Counted from the first letter of the stretch, positions 9,359 to 17,884 are shown. The stretch: DNA of 64,000 nucleotides from Pseudoalteromonas sp. EB27 (GCF_001974875.1 NZ_MTQD01000004.1:186001-250000); one strand, 5' to 3'. A program made the numbers and translations. Notes: generated by a model not told the origin, from the sequence alone.

Positions 9359-9434
9359 AGCATCTCGAAGTTGTTAATTTATGTCGTTTTTTTTAGATGA
9401 TTACATAAGTCGTACTAAATTCAAATAGATAGAT

Positions 9435-10079
9435 TCAAGAATTGTTGAGCAAATTTCGAACCAGTTGAGTGATTTTAGTGCTTACAGTTAAATGCTGACT
9501 ACTTTCAAAGTGAATCCCATCACCGGTTGTTACATTAATAAATGTATTAAAATCAATAAAGGTGCATTTATTATTAGCCGCAACACTTTTAAATGCACTA
9601 GAGAGCTCTGTTGCTTTTATACCTGCATCTTCATAAATACGCGAATACTGCTCGGTAATTCTTATTTTAGGTGGGCTAGCAATAATAATTTTAGGTGATT
9701 TTAAAGTACTACTTTTCTGATAATAACTATGTATTGAGTTAATTAAATCATTCAAGCCATCTGCTATTAAACTAGGTGTTAAATTAAAACGCTTTTTAAG
9801 ATCGTTTGTACCAAGAGCTATAATAATAAAGTCGAGATCATGCTTATCCAAATAAGGCTTTAAATAGCTAACACCATTAAGCACACCGTCAAACGGGGGA
9901 TTATGCACTAACGTGCGATTAGGTTGCCCTGCCTCTATTACGTTAAAACCACACCCTAAGTTTTTATTTAAAAGTGATGTCCAACGGATATTTTCATCAA
10001 AACGTTTACCCGTTACAGGGTTTAAGCCCCATGTATTTGAATCCCCAAAGCAGAGAATATTTTTTATTATTTGAGTCAT
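9435..10079 (-). CDS. SGNH/GDSL-type esterase or lipase
   Basis: This 214-residue protein carries the SGNH blocks: block I ILCFGDSNTWGLNP with the nucleophile Ser at about residue 15, the Asn block ALGTNDLKK (about 92-100), and the C-terminal GDGIHFESSQH with the Asp-x-x-His pair. Such enzymes deacylate esters or thioesters, for example arylesterase or acetyl-sugar substrates. There is no signal peptide, so it is cytoplasmic. Its start overlaps the end of the upstream DsrE-like gene by 1 bp, implying co-transcription. Confidence 0.85.
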   Translation of the reverse strand: MTQIIKNILCFGDSNTWGLNPVTGKRFDENIRWTSLLNKNLGCGFNVIEAGQPNRTLVHNPPFDGVLNGVSYLKPYLDKHDLDFIIIALGTNDLKKRFNLTPSLIADGLNDLINSIHSYYQKSSTLKSPKIIIASPPKIRITEQYSRIYEDAGIKATELSSAFKSVAANNKCTFIDFNTFINVTTGDGIHFESSQHLTVSTKITQLVRNLLNNS

Positions 10080-10591
10080 TAAAATGGGTTGAGCGTATAG
10101 CCTTGCTGTTGAAGCTGTGCGTGAGCGGTCATAGCTGAAAGCGACATTTTTACACCCTCAATTAAAAGCGCTGGCGTTACTTTAAAGTGAGTAGCAGATT
10201 GCCCGCAAACATACACTTTAGTGTTATTTGCTAGTAGCTGCTCAATTAATGCTTGGTTTTTATTGTCAGCGTTAAAACGTTTTTTATATTCGCTATTAGC
10301 TAACACATCAACACTTGCACTACCGTGCACAACTAAAGCTAGCTGTATGTTTTCAGGCTTTACACCATGCGCTACGTGCATATTAATAAAGCGAGCAAGT
10401 GAGTTCATTGAATTGTTCTGCTCACCTTTTTTAGCGCCATCGCCAACATCAAAGGCTATTTTGAATACCGTAGAGTCATTTATTTCATCATGTTGAGGAA
10501 CATTGTAATAATTCCCAAACCCTTTAATTGGTTGCTCATTAGCATTAATAAACGGGCTAAAAATTAGTACTAACCATAGTAAATATTTCAT
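10079..10591 (-). CDS. Exported DsrE/DsrF-like protein
   Basis: The 170-residue protein starts with a signal peptide (MKYLLWLVLIFSPFINANE), so it is periplasmic. The mature part resembles DsrE/DsrF-like sulfur-relay folds: KIAFDVGDG, NSLARFINMHVAHGV, IQLALVVHGSA, and a C-terminal KVYVCGQSATHF with one conserved Cys. Periplasmic members are of unknown function but often neighbour sulfur or redox genes. It overlaps the SGNH esterase gene by 1 bp (ATGA/TAAT-type junction) and lies next to a flavin reductase. Confidence 0.8.
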   Translation of the reverse strand: MKYLLWLVLIFSPFINANEQPIKGFGNYYNVPQHDEINDSTVFKIAFDVGDGAKKGEQNNSMNSLARFINMHVAHGVKPENIQLALVVHGSASVDVLANSEYKKRFNADNKNQALIEQLLANNTKVYVCGQSATHFKVTPALLIEGVKMSLSAMTAHAQLQQQGYTLNPF

Positions 10592-10656
10592 TAAACTATC
10601 CTTTGTTTTTTAAGCGTATTACTAAACTACCAGAGACAACCAATAAAGGCTGCAAT

Positions 10657-11130
10657 TTAAGCAACCTTTTGGGTACTTTTATGGTTGTGGTTAATAAACT
10701 GCATACCTAAATAGCTAAACGTATTTTTAAACTGCTCGACAAAACAGGCGGGAGCTTCGCTTGATGACGCATTCGAAAGCACTGAAAAATGCTTACTACG
10801 TAAACTACGAAGCTTAGGTTTTAATGCTTCATCGTCCATGTAATCGGTTATTCTATCAATAAATAATTTCATTTGTACTGTGGTGCTGTACCAATAAACT
10901 GGCGAAGCAAACACCCAATGGTCATACGTTAAAAGTGCTTCAAACACAGCGTAAAAGTCATCATTTTTATAGTTTTTGTTATAGCAGTACGGCGCAATTT
11001 TATAATCATCCAAACATATTACACGCACATTATTTTGCTCTGCAAATCCGTTAACGTGCGCCTGTGTATTACCATTTTTGCGTGCGCTTGAATAAATAAT
11101 AACAGTGCTACGCTCAAGTTTTTGTTGCAT
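10657..11130 (-). CDS. Flavodoxin-fold NAD(P)H:FMN reductase / quinone reductase-like protein
   Basis: This 157-residue protein has the flavodoxin-like FMN-binding loop IIYSSARKNGNTQAHV at its N-terminus and the second loop FASPVYWYSTTVQMKLFIDR around residue 75-95, both typical of the NADPH-dependent FMN reductase family. It probably reduces flavin or quinones. A strong AAGGAG ribosome binding site precedes the ATG. It is divergent from soxR, and a SoxR operator lies between them, so it is likely a SoxR target induced by redox-cycling compounds. Confidence 0.82.
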   Translation of the reverse strand: MQQKLERSTVIIYSSARKNGNTQAHVNGFAEQNNVRVICLDDYKIAPYCYNKNYKNDDFYAVFEALLTYDHWVFASPVYWYSTTVQMKLFIDRITDYMDDEALKPKLRSLRSKHFSVLSNASSSEAPACFVEQFKNTFSYLGMQFINHNHKSTQKVA

Positions 11131-11169
11131 TTAGTTAGCTCCTTTTTTAATGTTGAAAGAAGCTTAAAA

Positions 11170-11187
11170 CCTCAAGTTATATTGAGG
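11170..11187. promoter_or_regulatory. SoxR operator
   Basis: The 18-mer CCTCAAGTTATATTGAGG almost equals the known SoxR site CCTCAAGTTAACTTGAGG, differing only near the centre. It sits 40 bp upstream of the FMN reductase ATG and 21 bp upstream of the soxR ATG, a place from which SoxR could control both. Confidence 0.85.
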
Positions 11188-11207
11188 TCAAACGGAAATT
11201 AAAAATA

Positions 11208-11669
11208 ATGCCAATAGATCAAAAAAAACTAACAGAGGCCAACTTAACCGTGGGTTATGTAGCAAAGCGTAGCGGCGTAAAAGTATCAACCCTGCATTTT
11301 TATGAAACCAAAGGACTAATACGTAGCTGGCGAAATGGCGGCAATCAACGCCGCTATAAAAAAGATGTACTGCGCCGTATAGCGGTAATAAAAGCCGCAC
11401 AAGCAATGGGAATAACCCTTGATGAAATTAAACAAACACTGGCAACATTACCTGATCAGCGCACACCTACGCAAAAAGACTGGGCAGCCCTTTCAAAGCA
11501 ATGGCAAGCACAGCTGGACGAGCGAATAGCATATATGCAGCGTTTGCGCGATCGCGTTGATGGATGTATTGGCTGTGGGTGCTTATCTATGAGTAAATGC
11601 CCTATTTATAACAAAAACGACCACTTAGGCGAAAACCAAAGTGGTGCTATTTTGTTAGAGCGAGATTGA
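11208..11669 (+). CDS. soxR: Redox-sensing MerR-family regulator SoxR
   Basis: The 153-residue protein has an N-terminal MerR winged helix (LTVGYVAKRSGVKVSTLHFY, ETKGLIRSWRNGGNQRRY), a dimerisation helix, and the [2Fe-2S]-binding sequence CIGCGCLSMSKC near residues 119-130 with all four cysteines. SoxR turns on defence genes when its cluster is oxidised. The ribosome binding site is weak, as is common for SoxR. No soxS is visible, in keeping with direct SoxR regulation outside enterics. A near-consensus operator lies just upstream. Confidence 0.95.
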   Translation: MPIDQKKLTEANLTVGYVAKRSGVKVSTLHFYETKGLIRSWRNGGNQRRYKKDVLRRIAVIKAAQAMGITLDEIKQTLATLPDQRTPTQKDWAALSKQWQAQLDERIAYMQRLRDRVDGCIGCGCLSMSKCPIYNKNDHLGENQSGAILLERD

Positions 11670-11670
11670 G

Positions 11671-11695
11671 GGCTAGATTAAAGTTAATCTAAGCC
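11671..11695. terminator. Possible shared hairpin between soxR and lipase
   Basis: GGCTAGATTAA pairs with TTAATCTAAGCC with one bulge, just after the soxR stop and overlapping the lipase stop. It could terminate both convergent genes, but no long U-run is present. Confidence 0.35.
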
Positions 11696-12850
11696 ACTTA
11701 GCCCCTCTCTCGCCGCTCGGTATAAAGCACCTAGGGTTGAATCGAATACCGATTTTATAAAGCTATATGTAAGCTCCACCGCTTTACTAATTACTTTGCC
11801 AGCAAACACTAACATATGCCCTAGTAAACCTAAGGTTTGTGTTGCAAACGAGGCTGACGCTTTAGCTATTTTATCTAAAGTACGCGCCAACATATCGTAA
11901 AAAGTGAGCCCAGTACCAATAGCAGCTTGAGCTGCTACTGCACTGTAATAGCCCGCATCTTTTAAAAGTGTGACTAACGCAGCCCCTAGCTTATCAGCCC
12001 AGTGAGAAGTAAAAGAGGCTTGATTTCTATCTTCAAATTTTAGACGCACAGGGGTACTCAAAAAATGATTAGCTTGAATGGTTAAGTTATTCCAATTATT
12101 ACTATTGGCTGTGTTTATATAGCCAGGCGTACCATTGAGGGTATGGGCAGCACCTTTTAAACCTTGCCCATTATCTAAGCGTATTTCTTGACCGCTATAA
12201 GGTGCATGCGAGAACGGCCACAAAGGTACCTTAGCAACTGGGTCTGCACCATGAGTACAGCGATAAATTTTATCAATTCTTGATGTCGCAGCCCGAGAGA
12301 AGTTTTCAAGCCCAACGCGCGGTGAGCCAAACGTATATAGCTTTACAGGTATTGAATATTCAGCTCTAATCCAATCGGCAGAAAGCGTCGCTAATGCACC
12401 ACCTAAGCTGTGGCCAACTAAATGAATACAATCGGTTACTTTATCTTTAATATTAGCTTCAACAAACTCCTGTAACGCGGGCTTCATACTGTAAAAGGTC
12501 TTATTAAACCCAGCATGCACCATACTGCCGTTTGAGCCTCCACTTAAACCAAAATGGCCATCAGTTAAGCCATCTCTTAGCGAGTTAGTACCTCGAATTG
12601 TTATAACTGAATCACCCTGATAATCGCCAAGCCCATGCCCTACTAAAGCAAAACCCGTACTTAAATTAAATAAATGGGAGAAAAAACCTCCCGTTACACC
12701 TTGTACTGCGCCAGGGTTAACTGAAAAGTTAAAATTGTCGCGCAAAGATGCATGAAGTGAACGATGAAGTAAGTTAGTGGTTTTAATGCTTTTTGCTTTA
12801 TAAGCAAGGTTAGCTAACTGTACCGCTTGGGTTGGCGTCAAAGTATTCAT
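11684..12850 (-). CDS. Class-3-type lipase, possible effector (paralogue of 16208-17377)
   Basis: The 388-residue alpha/beta-hydrolase has the nucleophile elbow HLVGHSLGGALATL (Ser at about 148), then LYTFGSPRVG, an Asp in HGADPVAKVPLWP, and candidate His residues in FSHAPY and KGAAHTL. The last 110 residues contain hydrophobic, membrane-active-looking helices (YYSAVAAQAAIGTGLTFYDML; LLGHMLVFAGKVI). No signal peptide is seen. The gene follows a DUF6795-like gene by 23 bp and has an AAGGGAA ribosome binding site. The same pairing recurs 4 kb upstream. It may be an antibacterial phospholipase delivered by the T6SS encoded nearby; this is inference. Confidence 0.82.
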   Translation of the reverse strand: MNTLTPTQAVQLANLAYKAKSIKTTNLLHRSLHASLRDNFNFSVNPGAVQGVTGGFFSHLFNLSTGFALVGHGLGDYQGDSVITIRGTNSLRDGLTDGHFGLSGGSNGSMVHAGFNKTFYSMKPALQEFVEANIKDKVTDCIHLVGHSLGGALATLSADWIRAEYSIPVKLYTFGSPRVGLENFSRAATSRIDKIYRCTHGADPVAKVPLWPFSHAPYSGQEIRLDNGQGLKGAAHTLNGTPGYINTANSNNWNNLTIQANHFLSTPVRLKFEDRNQASFTSHWADKLGAALVTLLKDAGYYSAVAAQAAIGTGLTFYDMLARTLDKIAKASASFATQTLGLLGHMLVFAGKVISKAVELTYSFIKSVFDSTLGALYRAAREGLSGLD

Positions 12851-12873
12851 ATAAGTTCCCTTTAAATTAATAG

Positions 12874-13401
12874 TTAAAGTTTACATGATGTGTAAATCGC
12901 AAAAGCGTGGCTGGTATCTTCTTTAATTGGAATATCGTATGTTTGCGGCTCTTTAGAAATATCGCACTTCAAGTGTGCAAGAAGCTCTTTAAGTGTGTCA
13001 CTTTTTTCATGAATTGAAACAAGCGTGTACCATAAAACAATTCCTTCTGGCGTGCCGTTTTCTAAATAAATATGTTGAACCAACGAGTCGTTATCAAACA
13101 TATTAGAGGGCTTACCTGTCTTTATTGTTTTTTCTGTAAAAGTAAAATAACCGTGTTCGTCTGTTGTGGTTTCGTCAACGTATTCATCGCCATAGGTGAG
13201 TGAGCGCATTACTTTAGTGTTTGCAACTGGCTGCCCATTATCTAATAACTGCCCCTTTACTGGAGCCGATAAATAAAATTCTTGTTTATTAAAAAAGCCA
13301 AACATATCCGCACAAGCCTGTGATGTAGTAAAAAAAACAACGGCAATAGAGACTATTACCAACACAAAAATTTTTAAACGCGATAAAAACAAAGCAAACA
13401 C
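12874..13401 (-). CDS. DUF6795-like protein with N-terminal export signal, possible immunity partner
   Basis: From the GTG at 13401 the product is 175 residues: a hydrophobic N-terminus (LKIFVLVIVSIAVVFFTTSQ) and then MFGFFNKQEFYLSAPVKG, which aligns with the first residues of the paralogue at 17390-17884. The domain reads as a beta-sandwich (GQPVANTKVMRSLTYG, DEHGYFTFTEKTI, SNMFDNDSLVQHIYLENG). The family name is from memory. The GGGAG box is only 1 nt from the GTG but well spaced for a TTG three codons later, so the exact start is unsure. Its place directly upstream of the lipase suggests a chaperone or an exported immunity protein. Confidence 0.6.
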   Translation of the reverse strand: MFALFLSRLKIFVLVIVSIAVVFFTTSQACADMFGFFNKQEFYLSAPVKGQLLDNGQPVANTKVMRSLTYGDEYVDETTTDEHGYFTFTEKTIKTGKPSNMFDNDSLVQHIYLENGTPEGIVLWYTLVSIHEKSDTLKELLAHLKCDISKEPQTYDIPIKEDTSHAFAIYTSCKL

Positions 13402-13542
13402 TCTCCCAAGACCTAGCTATAAGCTACTTAATGTTTATGGCCAATTAATTACACCAACCATATTTATATTAAAAAAAGTAGGGGAACATACTAATTAGGT
13501 ACAATTATACTGCATGTTTTTTAATCAAAAAACAATCCTAAT

Positions 13543-14322
13543 TTAATTATAAAATAGCGTATATATTAATTTACCAATACTACTAAACGCGATACCGCCC
13601 ACAAGCAAAAAACCATATATAAAACTAATAGCACCAGCTGAAGGATCGCTCCTTTTATCAATTTCTATACATGCCGTGCACACAACAAAAAATATAAAAA
13701 AGTTAGCGATAACGCCTAAAATAAAAGCATGCCCAAATAACGGTGATACACCTGCCAAAACTGCGCCCAATATTAAGAGCAAGCCTGAAAATGAATGTTT
13801 ATTAAACCGGCTCTCTATTATTTTTATAACTAATGTGGCTAACATAAAGAGTAAAAAGTATAGCGTTGGCCAAAACTGATAATATAAATACCCCCAGTTT
13901 AAAAGCTCACCTGTAGTTGATGAATAAGTTTGTTCACCTATGACAGGCGCTGAAGCATTCGCGGCATTTTCGCTAAAAAAATATCCTAACCCACCAATAA
14001 TTAATTTTATAATCCAAAAAAATAAAAAGCTGGCAATAGTAAACCCGATAGCGTCATCTCTTGTTAATCGTTTTTTAGCTTTGCTTTTTACAATAATGGC
14101 AAGCATTAAACCTAGTAGGCATACACTTCCTAAATAAAGTAACGCCTGCCAAAAGTTATCAGAATAAAATACAGCTAACCCTGGTGCTATAAAAAGATAC
14201 ATAGCATCTTCGTTATCTAATGAACGGCTTGGAGTACTCCGATCTGACTCTTTAAAAAGAGCTAAATATACAAATAAAGGCTGTAAAAACAGCATTAAAA
14301 TACTCGTGGTGATAAGGCTCAT
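13543..14322 (-). CDS. Multi-pass membrane protein, unknown function
   Basis: The 259-residue protein has about six or seven hydrophobic segments (for example SLITTSILMLFLQPLFVYLA, FWQALLYLGSVCLLGLMLAI, SFLFFWIIKLIIGGLGYFF, GLLLILGAVLAGVSP, FILGVIANFFIFFVVC, AISFIYGFLLVGGIAF). No catalytic motif was recognised. A good AAGGAT ribosome binding site precedes the ATG. It lies between the two lipase cassettes. It could be a membrane-embedded immunity protein, a transport component or unrelated; nothing decides. Confidence 0.6.
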   Translation of the reverse strand: MSLITTSILMLFLQPLFVYLALFKESDRSTPSRSLDNEDAMYLFIAPGLAVFYSDNFWQALLYLGSVCLLGLMLAIIVKSKAKKRLTRDDAIGFTIASFLFFWIIKLIIGGLGYFFSENAANASAPVIGEQTYSSTTGELLNWGYLYYQFWPTLYFLLFMLATLVIKIIESRFNKHSFSGLLLILGAVLAGVSPLFGHAFILGVIANFFIFFVVCTACIEIDKRSDPSAGAISFIYGFLLVGGIAFSSIGKLIYTLFYN

Positions 14323-14404
14323 AGATCATCCTTGATGAGAAAAAATTAATGCAGCACTAGTGCTGCATTAATATTAAAAATTGAGTGTGTAATTATGATG
14401 GGGG

Positions 14405-14671
14405 TTATAGGTTTATTTTTTGAAAGTATGTTTTAAGTTTTAAAAGCCCTGACTCAAGTTCAAATTTTTGTATTTTAGGATTTTTGAATTTAAACCCATT
14501 AGAAATATGGGTATTAATCATCGTCGCCATGCCCTCAAACCCAGCTGGCGCTGTGGCAACTAAATCGCTCAACAAAGGGTTTATAAGCACTTGATGCTCT
14601 TCTATTAAAGCTGGGTCTTCATATATATCGTAAACAAGGTTAGTTAGTGTTTGTTGGCTTTGTTGTTCCAT
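14405..14671 (-). CDS. Small protein of unknown function (88 aa)
   Basis: This short acidic protein (NLVYDIYEDPALIEEHQVLI, LVATAPAGFEGMATMINTHI) has no signal peptide and no membrane segment. It matches no family I recognise. It stands alone between a membrane protein gene and a Sel1-like gene, all on the same strand, with a weak ribosome binding site. Codon use looks like its neighbours. It could be a small immunity protein given the surrounding cassette. Confidence 0.5.
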   Translation of the reverse strand: MEQQSQQTLTNLVYDIYEDPALIEEHQVLINPLLSDLVATAPAGFEGMATMINTHISNGFKFKNPKIQKFELESGLLKLKTYFQKINL

Positions 14672-14742
14672 ATCATTTCTATAGCGCCTTAGCTTAGGCG
14701 TTCATAGCTCCCTTTATATTTATAGGTAAATACATTTAGCGT

Positions 14743-15324
14743 TTAATTTTTAGCCAACGAAGCTTTGGCTTGCTTTTGTAAATCTTTTGCAACTGCTATG
14801 CGGCCATCTCTGTCGGCATTATCTATGACGTATTGTGTATGGGTTATTACTTTTTCCCACATAGCCAGCTTTTCATATATTGTTGCCAATTCATAATGGG
14901 TAGAAGCTTTAAGAAAGATTACTTGGTTACTCTCTTGGGCCAAGTAAAGTTCATATAAACGTGCTGCTTCTCTTATATCTTTATTAACAAAGCGACCACT
15001 TTGGTATAGCCAAGCTAATGTATTAATAGCATTAGCTTCACCTTGATTCATTCGCGTATTTAATTCATCTAAATAACGAGAGCCATCCCCAGTATACATC
15101 CCTATATAATACAAAGACTCCCAGTGACCCATTACATAGGCTTTTTCACACCAAAGTAATAATTTATGTGGGGCATGCATAAAACTTTTTGCACATTGCT
15201 TTGCAGCAGTATCTGATGTCAAACTTGAATCATTAATATCTATATCAGGAAACATAGATGCGTTAGCATGTACAAAAGTCAATAAAGATAATGCGAACAC
15301 AAACGAAGTTAATCCTTTTACCAT
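14743..15324 (-). CDS. Periplasmic Sel1/TPR-like repeat protein
   Basis: The 193-residue protein has a signal peptide (LTSFVFALSLLTFVHANAS) and then helical repeats of the Sel1/TPR kind (AINTLAWLYQSGRFVNKDIR, EAARLYELYL, THYELATIYEKLAMWEKVI). Such repeats bind partner proteins. Its start overlaps the end of the GESSH-motif protein by 7 bp, so the two are translationally coupled and probably work together. An exported Sel1-like protein paired with a possible toxin would fit an immunity role (as for Tla3/Tli-type proteins), but this is inference. Confidence 0.65.
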   Translation of the reverse strand: MVKGLTSFVFALSLLTFVHANASMFPDIDINDSSLTSDTAAKQCAKSFMHAPHKLLLWCEKAYVMGHWESLYYIGMYTGDGSRYLDELNTRMNQGEANAINTLAWLYQSGRFVNKDIREAARLYELYLAQESNQVIFLKASTHYELATIYEKLAMWEKVITHTQYVIDNADRDGRIAVAKDLQKQAKASLAKN

Positions 15325-16091
15325 TGGAAAGACCCATCACTATTTATACGTTTTTCGGGTAAGTGTACTTGGAAAGATTTAACTGTATTTTCATGTGGGA
15401 AGCCTTCCTTGTAAAAGTACTTCGCTTTCAAGTCCTCGTTCTGACTAGACATACCCTCACAACTTCTGTCACTGTAACAAGCTAAACCACCGATAAAATC
15501 AATAAAGCGAACATTTTGAATACCATGTTCTTTAATTAATGAATCAACTCCTATTTGGTACTTTAAATTCTTAACCGCATGCCATCGACTCATGAAAGCA
15601 ACAACCTTATTTTGGTTAGAACTCTTAAGGATTCTAGCTAAATTATAAGCCCAAAGAGCATTTCTAAATGTATGTGCATCAAAACATTTTCCAGTAAGAG
15701 CTTTAGCTGATGGGCATACACTATCCATTACCTCCATAGTTTCGATATAAACATCTAGCGCTACAATTTTTAATCCTAAATCACGAGAAGCCTTTACAAG
15801 CTCAGCATATGCATGAGCCGTAAAATAACCATGAAACCAGTATTTATCGAAAAACTGTTGTATGCTGTCAAAGCCTTTACCTGTTCTTTGGTAAAAGTCT
15901 ATTTTTTCCTGCATGTAACGGGGCAACATTTCCATAGCAAAATGTGTAAAGCCCGCTGCTTTCAACTGCCTAATAGCCTTTATAGCCTCATATTTGTACC
16001 CAGCAGCACTATGACTTGATTCACCAAGCATCACTAAGCGCGCATTACCGGCCATTGTTTTATAATTTACTTCCGTGTTTATTTTATTCAC
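15318..16091 (-). CDS. ChaN/erythromycin-esterase-like protein with GESSH motif
   Basis: From the GTG at 16091 (AAGGAAA box 5 nt upstream) the product is 257 residues without signal peptide. It opens with RLVMLGESSHSAAGYKYEA, the Gly-Glu-x-x-His motif that marks the ChaN/TraB/Ere superfamily, followed by AAGFTHFAMEMLP and a second conserved region VVAFMSRWHAVKN with a His. In Ere enzymes such residues hydrolyse esters or lactones; in ChaN they bind haem. The substrate here is unknown. It is coupled to a downstream exported Sel1-like gene and lies inside the lipase-cassette island. Confidence 0.6.
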   Translation of the reverse strand: MNKINTEVNYKTMAGNARLVMLGESSHSAAGYKYEAIKAIRQLKAAGFTHFAMEMLPRYMQEKIDFYQRTGKGFDSIQQFFDKYWFHGYFTAHAYAELVKASRDLGLKIVALDVYIETMEVMDSVCPSAKALTGKCFDAHTFRNALWAYNLARILKSSNQNKVVAFMSRWHAVKNLKYQIGVDSLIKEHGIQNVRFIDFIGGLACYSDRSCEGMSSQNEDLKAKYFYKEGFPHENTVKSFQVHLPEKRINSDGSFQW

Positions 16092-16207
16092 TGTATTTCC
16101 TTATATAATAACTTCAAAGGGCTTTTAAACTAGATATTTTACATTTACTAACTGTTACTCGTTTATTAAAAAATGGCTCAGTAGTTACCTGAGCCTTAAT
16201 TTAATTA

Positions 16208-17377
16208 CTAACCAATACCCAAATGTGGTGAAACCTTAACCGCAGCAATTACAACTCTACTTAGCTTTTCTAGCATCCAATATAATATTTTTTTCGCTTG
16301 AGCGTATGTAAAGTCAGCAGCTATCACTCCAGGCTTACCGACAAAGTTTAATATGTGTCCTAGTAAACCTTGGCAATCATCAGCGTACTTTGCGGACATT
16401 TTGGATATTTCAACCAGGCTGCGAGCTAATGCATCATAGATAGTTAGCGTTCCTGCGACTACACCTTGTGCTAAAATGCTTGTTATTTTACCACTTTCTC
16501 TTAGTAGTGTTAGTAAGGCACTAGTTATCTTCTCTGCCCAATGAGCATTAAATGATGCATGATGGCTATTACTATATTTTAGGCGTGTCATGGTTAGATT
16601 AGATAATGACCCCTTTTGCATACTCTTATAATCAGGGTAACGAGAAGCAGTATTAATATATCCAGGTGAATCGCCTGCCATTTTATGAGCCGCACCCGTT
16701 AGTGAAACACACGTACTTAGCCTATATTCGCTCCCTCCATGTACAAACGGCCAAACAGGTACCATAGGTACAGGATCGCTGCGATGAACAGCCCTATAAA
16801 TTCCATCTAAACTCGTCTCACTTTGCATCGCAAAAGGCCCATGGCCTACTCTAGGAGATCCAAAAGTATATAACTTAACGGGCACTTTAAATCTTGCTTT
16901 TATCCAGCACGCAGCCAAAGTAGCTAACGCACCACCAAGACTATGACCAACGCAGTGAACTGGTCGACCGCCAACCTTAGTCAATATTGCTGCTAATTGT
17001 GGTTTAATAGACTCAAAAGTTCGATTAAATCCCGCATGAACAGCTTTATAATTTGGCCCAACAGTTAAACCACAGTGCAGATCTGTTAGGGTATCAGCAA
17101 TACCAGCAGTTCCACGAAAAGTAAGAACAACTTCCCCTTTGTGATCCCCTTCTTTTGAGCCAATACCAAAAAAGCCAAAACCTGTTGAATGATTTAAAAC
17201 ATGCTCAGCTACAGTACCTGATACACCAGTAAAAGCAGACTTTTTTGCATCAAAAACAAAATGTTTACTTATGACTCTACCTGGCTCTATATTTGAGGAG
17301 CGATCAGACACAACGCCAATACTATCGTATGCAAATTCAGCTAATTGTGATGCAACACTAGGTGATAAAATATTCAT
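16208..17377 (-). CDS. Class-3-type lipase, second copy
   Basis: This 389-residue paralogue of the lipase at 11684-12850 shares the elbow HCVGHSLGGALATLAACWI (Ser at about 150), KLYTFGSPRVG, the Asp in HRSDPVPMVPVWP, His in FVHGG and AAHKM, and NTASRYP. The C-terminal hydrophobic tail is also kept (ILAQGVVAGTLTIYDALARS, GLLGHILNFVGKPGV). The ribosome binding site and spacing (AAAGGGAATTTAT) match the other copy. It follows a DUF6795-like gene by 12 bp. The N-terminal 60 residues have diverged most. It may be a T6SS lipase effector; no PAAR or VgrG fusion is present. Confidence 0.82.
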   Translation of the reverse strand: MNILSPSVASQLAEFAYDSIGVVSDRSSNIEPGRVISKHFVFDAKKSAFTGVSGTVAEHVLNHSTGFGFFGIGSKEGDHKGEVVLTFRGTAGIADTLTDLHCGLTVGPNYKAVHAGFNRTFESIKPQLAAILTKVGGRPVHCVGHSLGGALATLAACWIKARFKVPVKLYTFGSPRVGHGPFAMQSETSLDGIYRAVHRSDPVPMVPVWPFVHGGSEYRLSTCVSLTGAAHKMAGDSPGYINTASRYPDYKSMQKGSLSNLTMTRLKYSNSHHASFNAHWAEKITSALLTLLRESGKITSILAQGVVAGTLTIYDALARSLVEISKMSAKYADDCQGLLGHILNFVGKPGVIAADFTYAQAKKILYWMLEKLSRVVIAAVKVSPHLGIG

Positions 17378-17389
17378 ATAAATTCCCTT

Positions 17390-17884
17390 TTATCTAAAAT
17401 CTTTAAAATAATCTTCGCTATCTTCTATCTCATATATTTCAAAATCATGTTCCCATCTACATATACTAGAAGCATCAAATTCCAAATTTGGATTATCATA
17501 ATTAGGAAAAGTAAAGTTTACTTCTGTAGATTCTAAGTCAGCATTTAAGCTACTTAACTTGTATTTATATTCACTTCGCTCTTTTATGCCATTGAGCTTT
17601 GAGCTCCAAAGCTCATATTCTTCACCGCCATGAATTGCAGTAATAAGTTGATAAGTAACTTCATGCGAGAACATATCACCGGGTATTTTTGACTCAACTA
17701 CAACTTCTGGCATATAAAACATGCCATCGGAAGCTGTAATAACCTGATCTTCTTTTTCAATTTTATGTGCAAATTTGAGGCTGCGATTAATTAAAACACC
17801 TTCAACGGGATTGCCGTTTAAAGTAATAATCCCTTTAACTTCAGAGCTCATATGTACATCATATTTCTTTATTAAACCAAACAT
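17390..17884 (-). CDS. DUF6795-like protein without signal peptide, second copy
   Basis: The 164-residue protein begins MFGLIKKYDVHMSSEVKG and continues NGNPVEGVLINRSLKFAHK, ASDGMFYMPEVVV, GDMFSHEVTYQLITA, matching the order of motifs in the 12874-13401 product. Unlike that copy it has no hydrophobic leader, so it should stay in the cytoplasm. GGAGG, about 11 nt before the ATG, supports the start. Its tail is strongly acidic (EIYEIEDSEDYFKDFR). Conserved pairing with a lipase gene suggests a chaperone, adaptor or immunity role. Confidence 0.65.
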   Translation of the reverse strand: MFGLIKKYDVHMSSEVKGIITLNGNPVEGVLINRSLKFAHKIEKEDQVITASDGMFYMPEVVVESKIPGDMFSHEVTYQLITAIHGGEEYELWSSKLNGIKERSEYKYKLSSLNADLESTEVNFTFPNYDNPNLEFDASSICRWEHDFEIYEIEDSEDYFKDFR

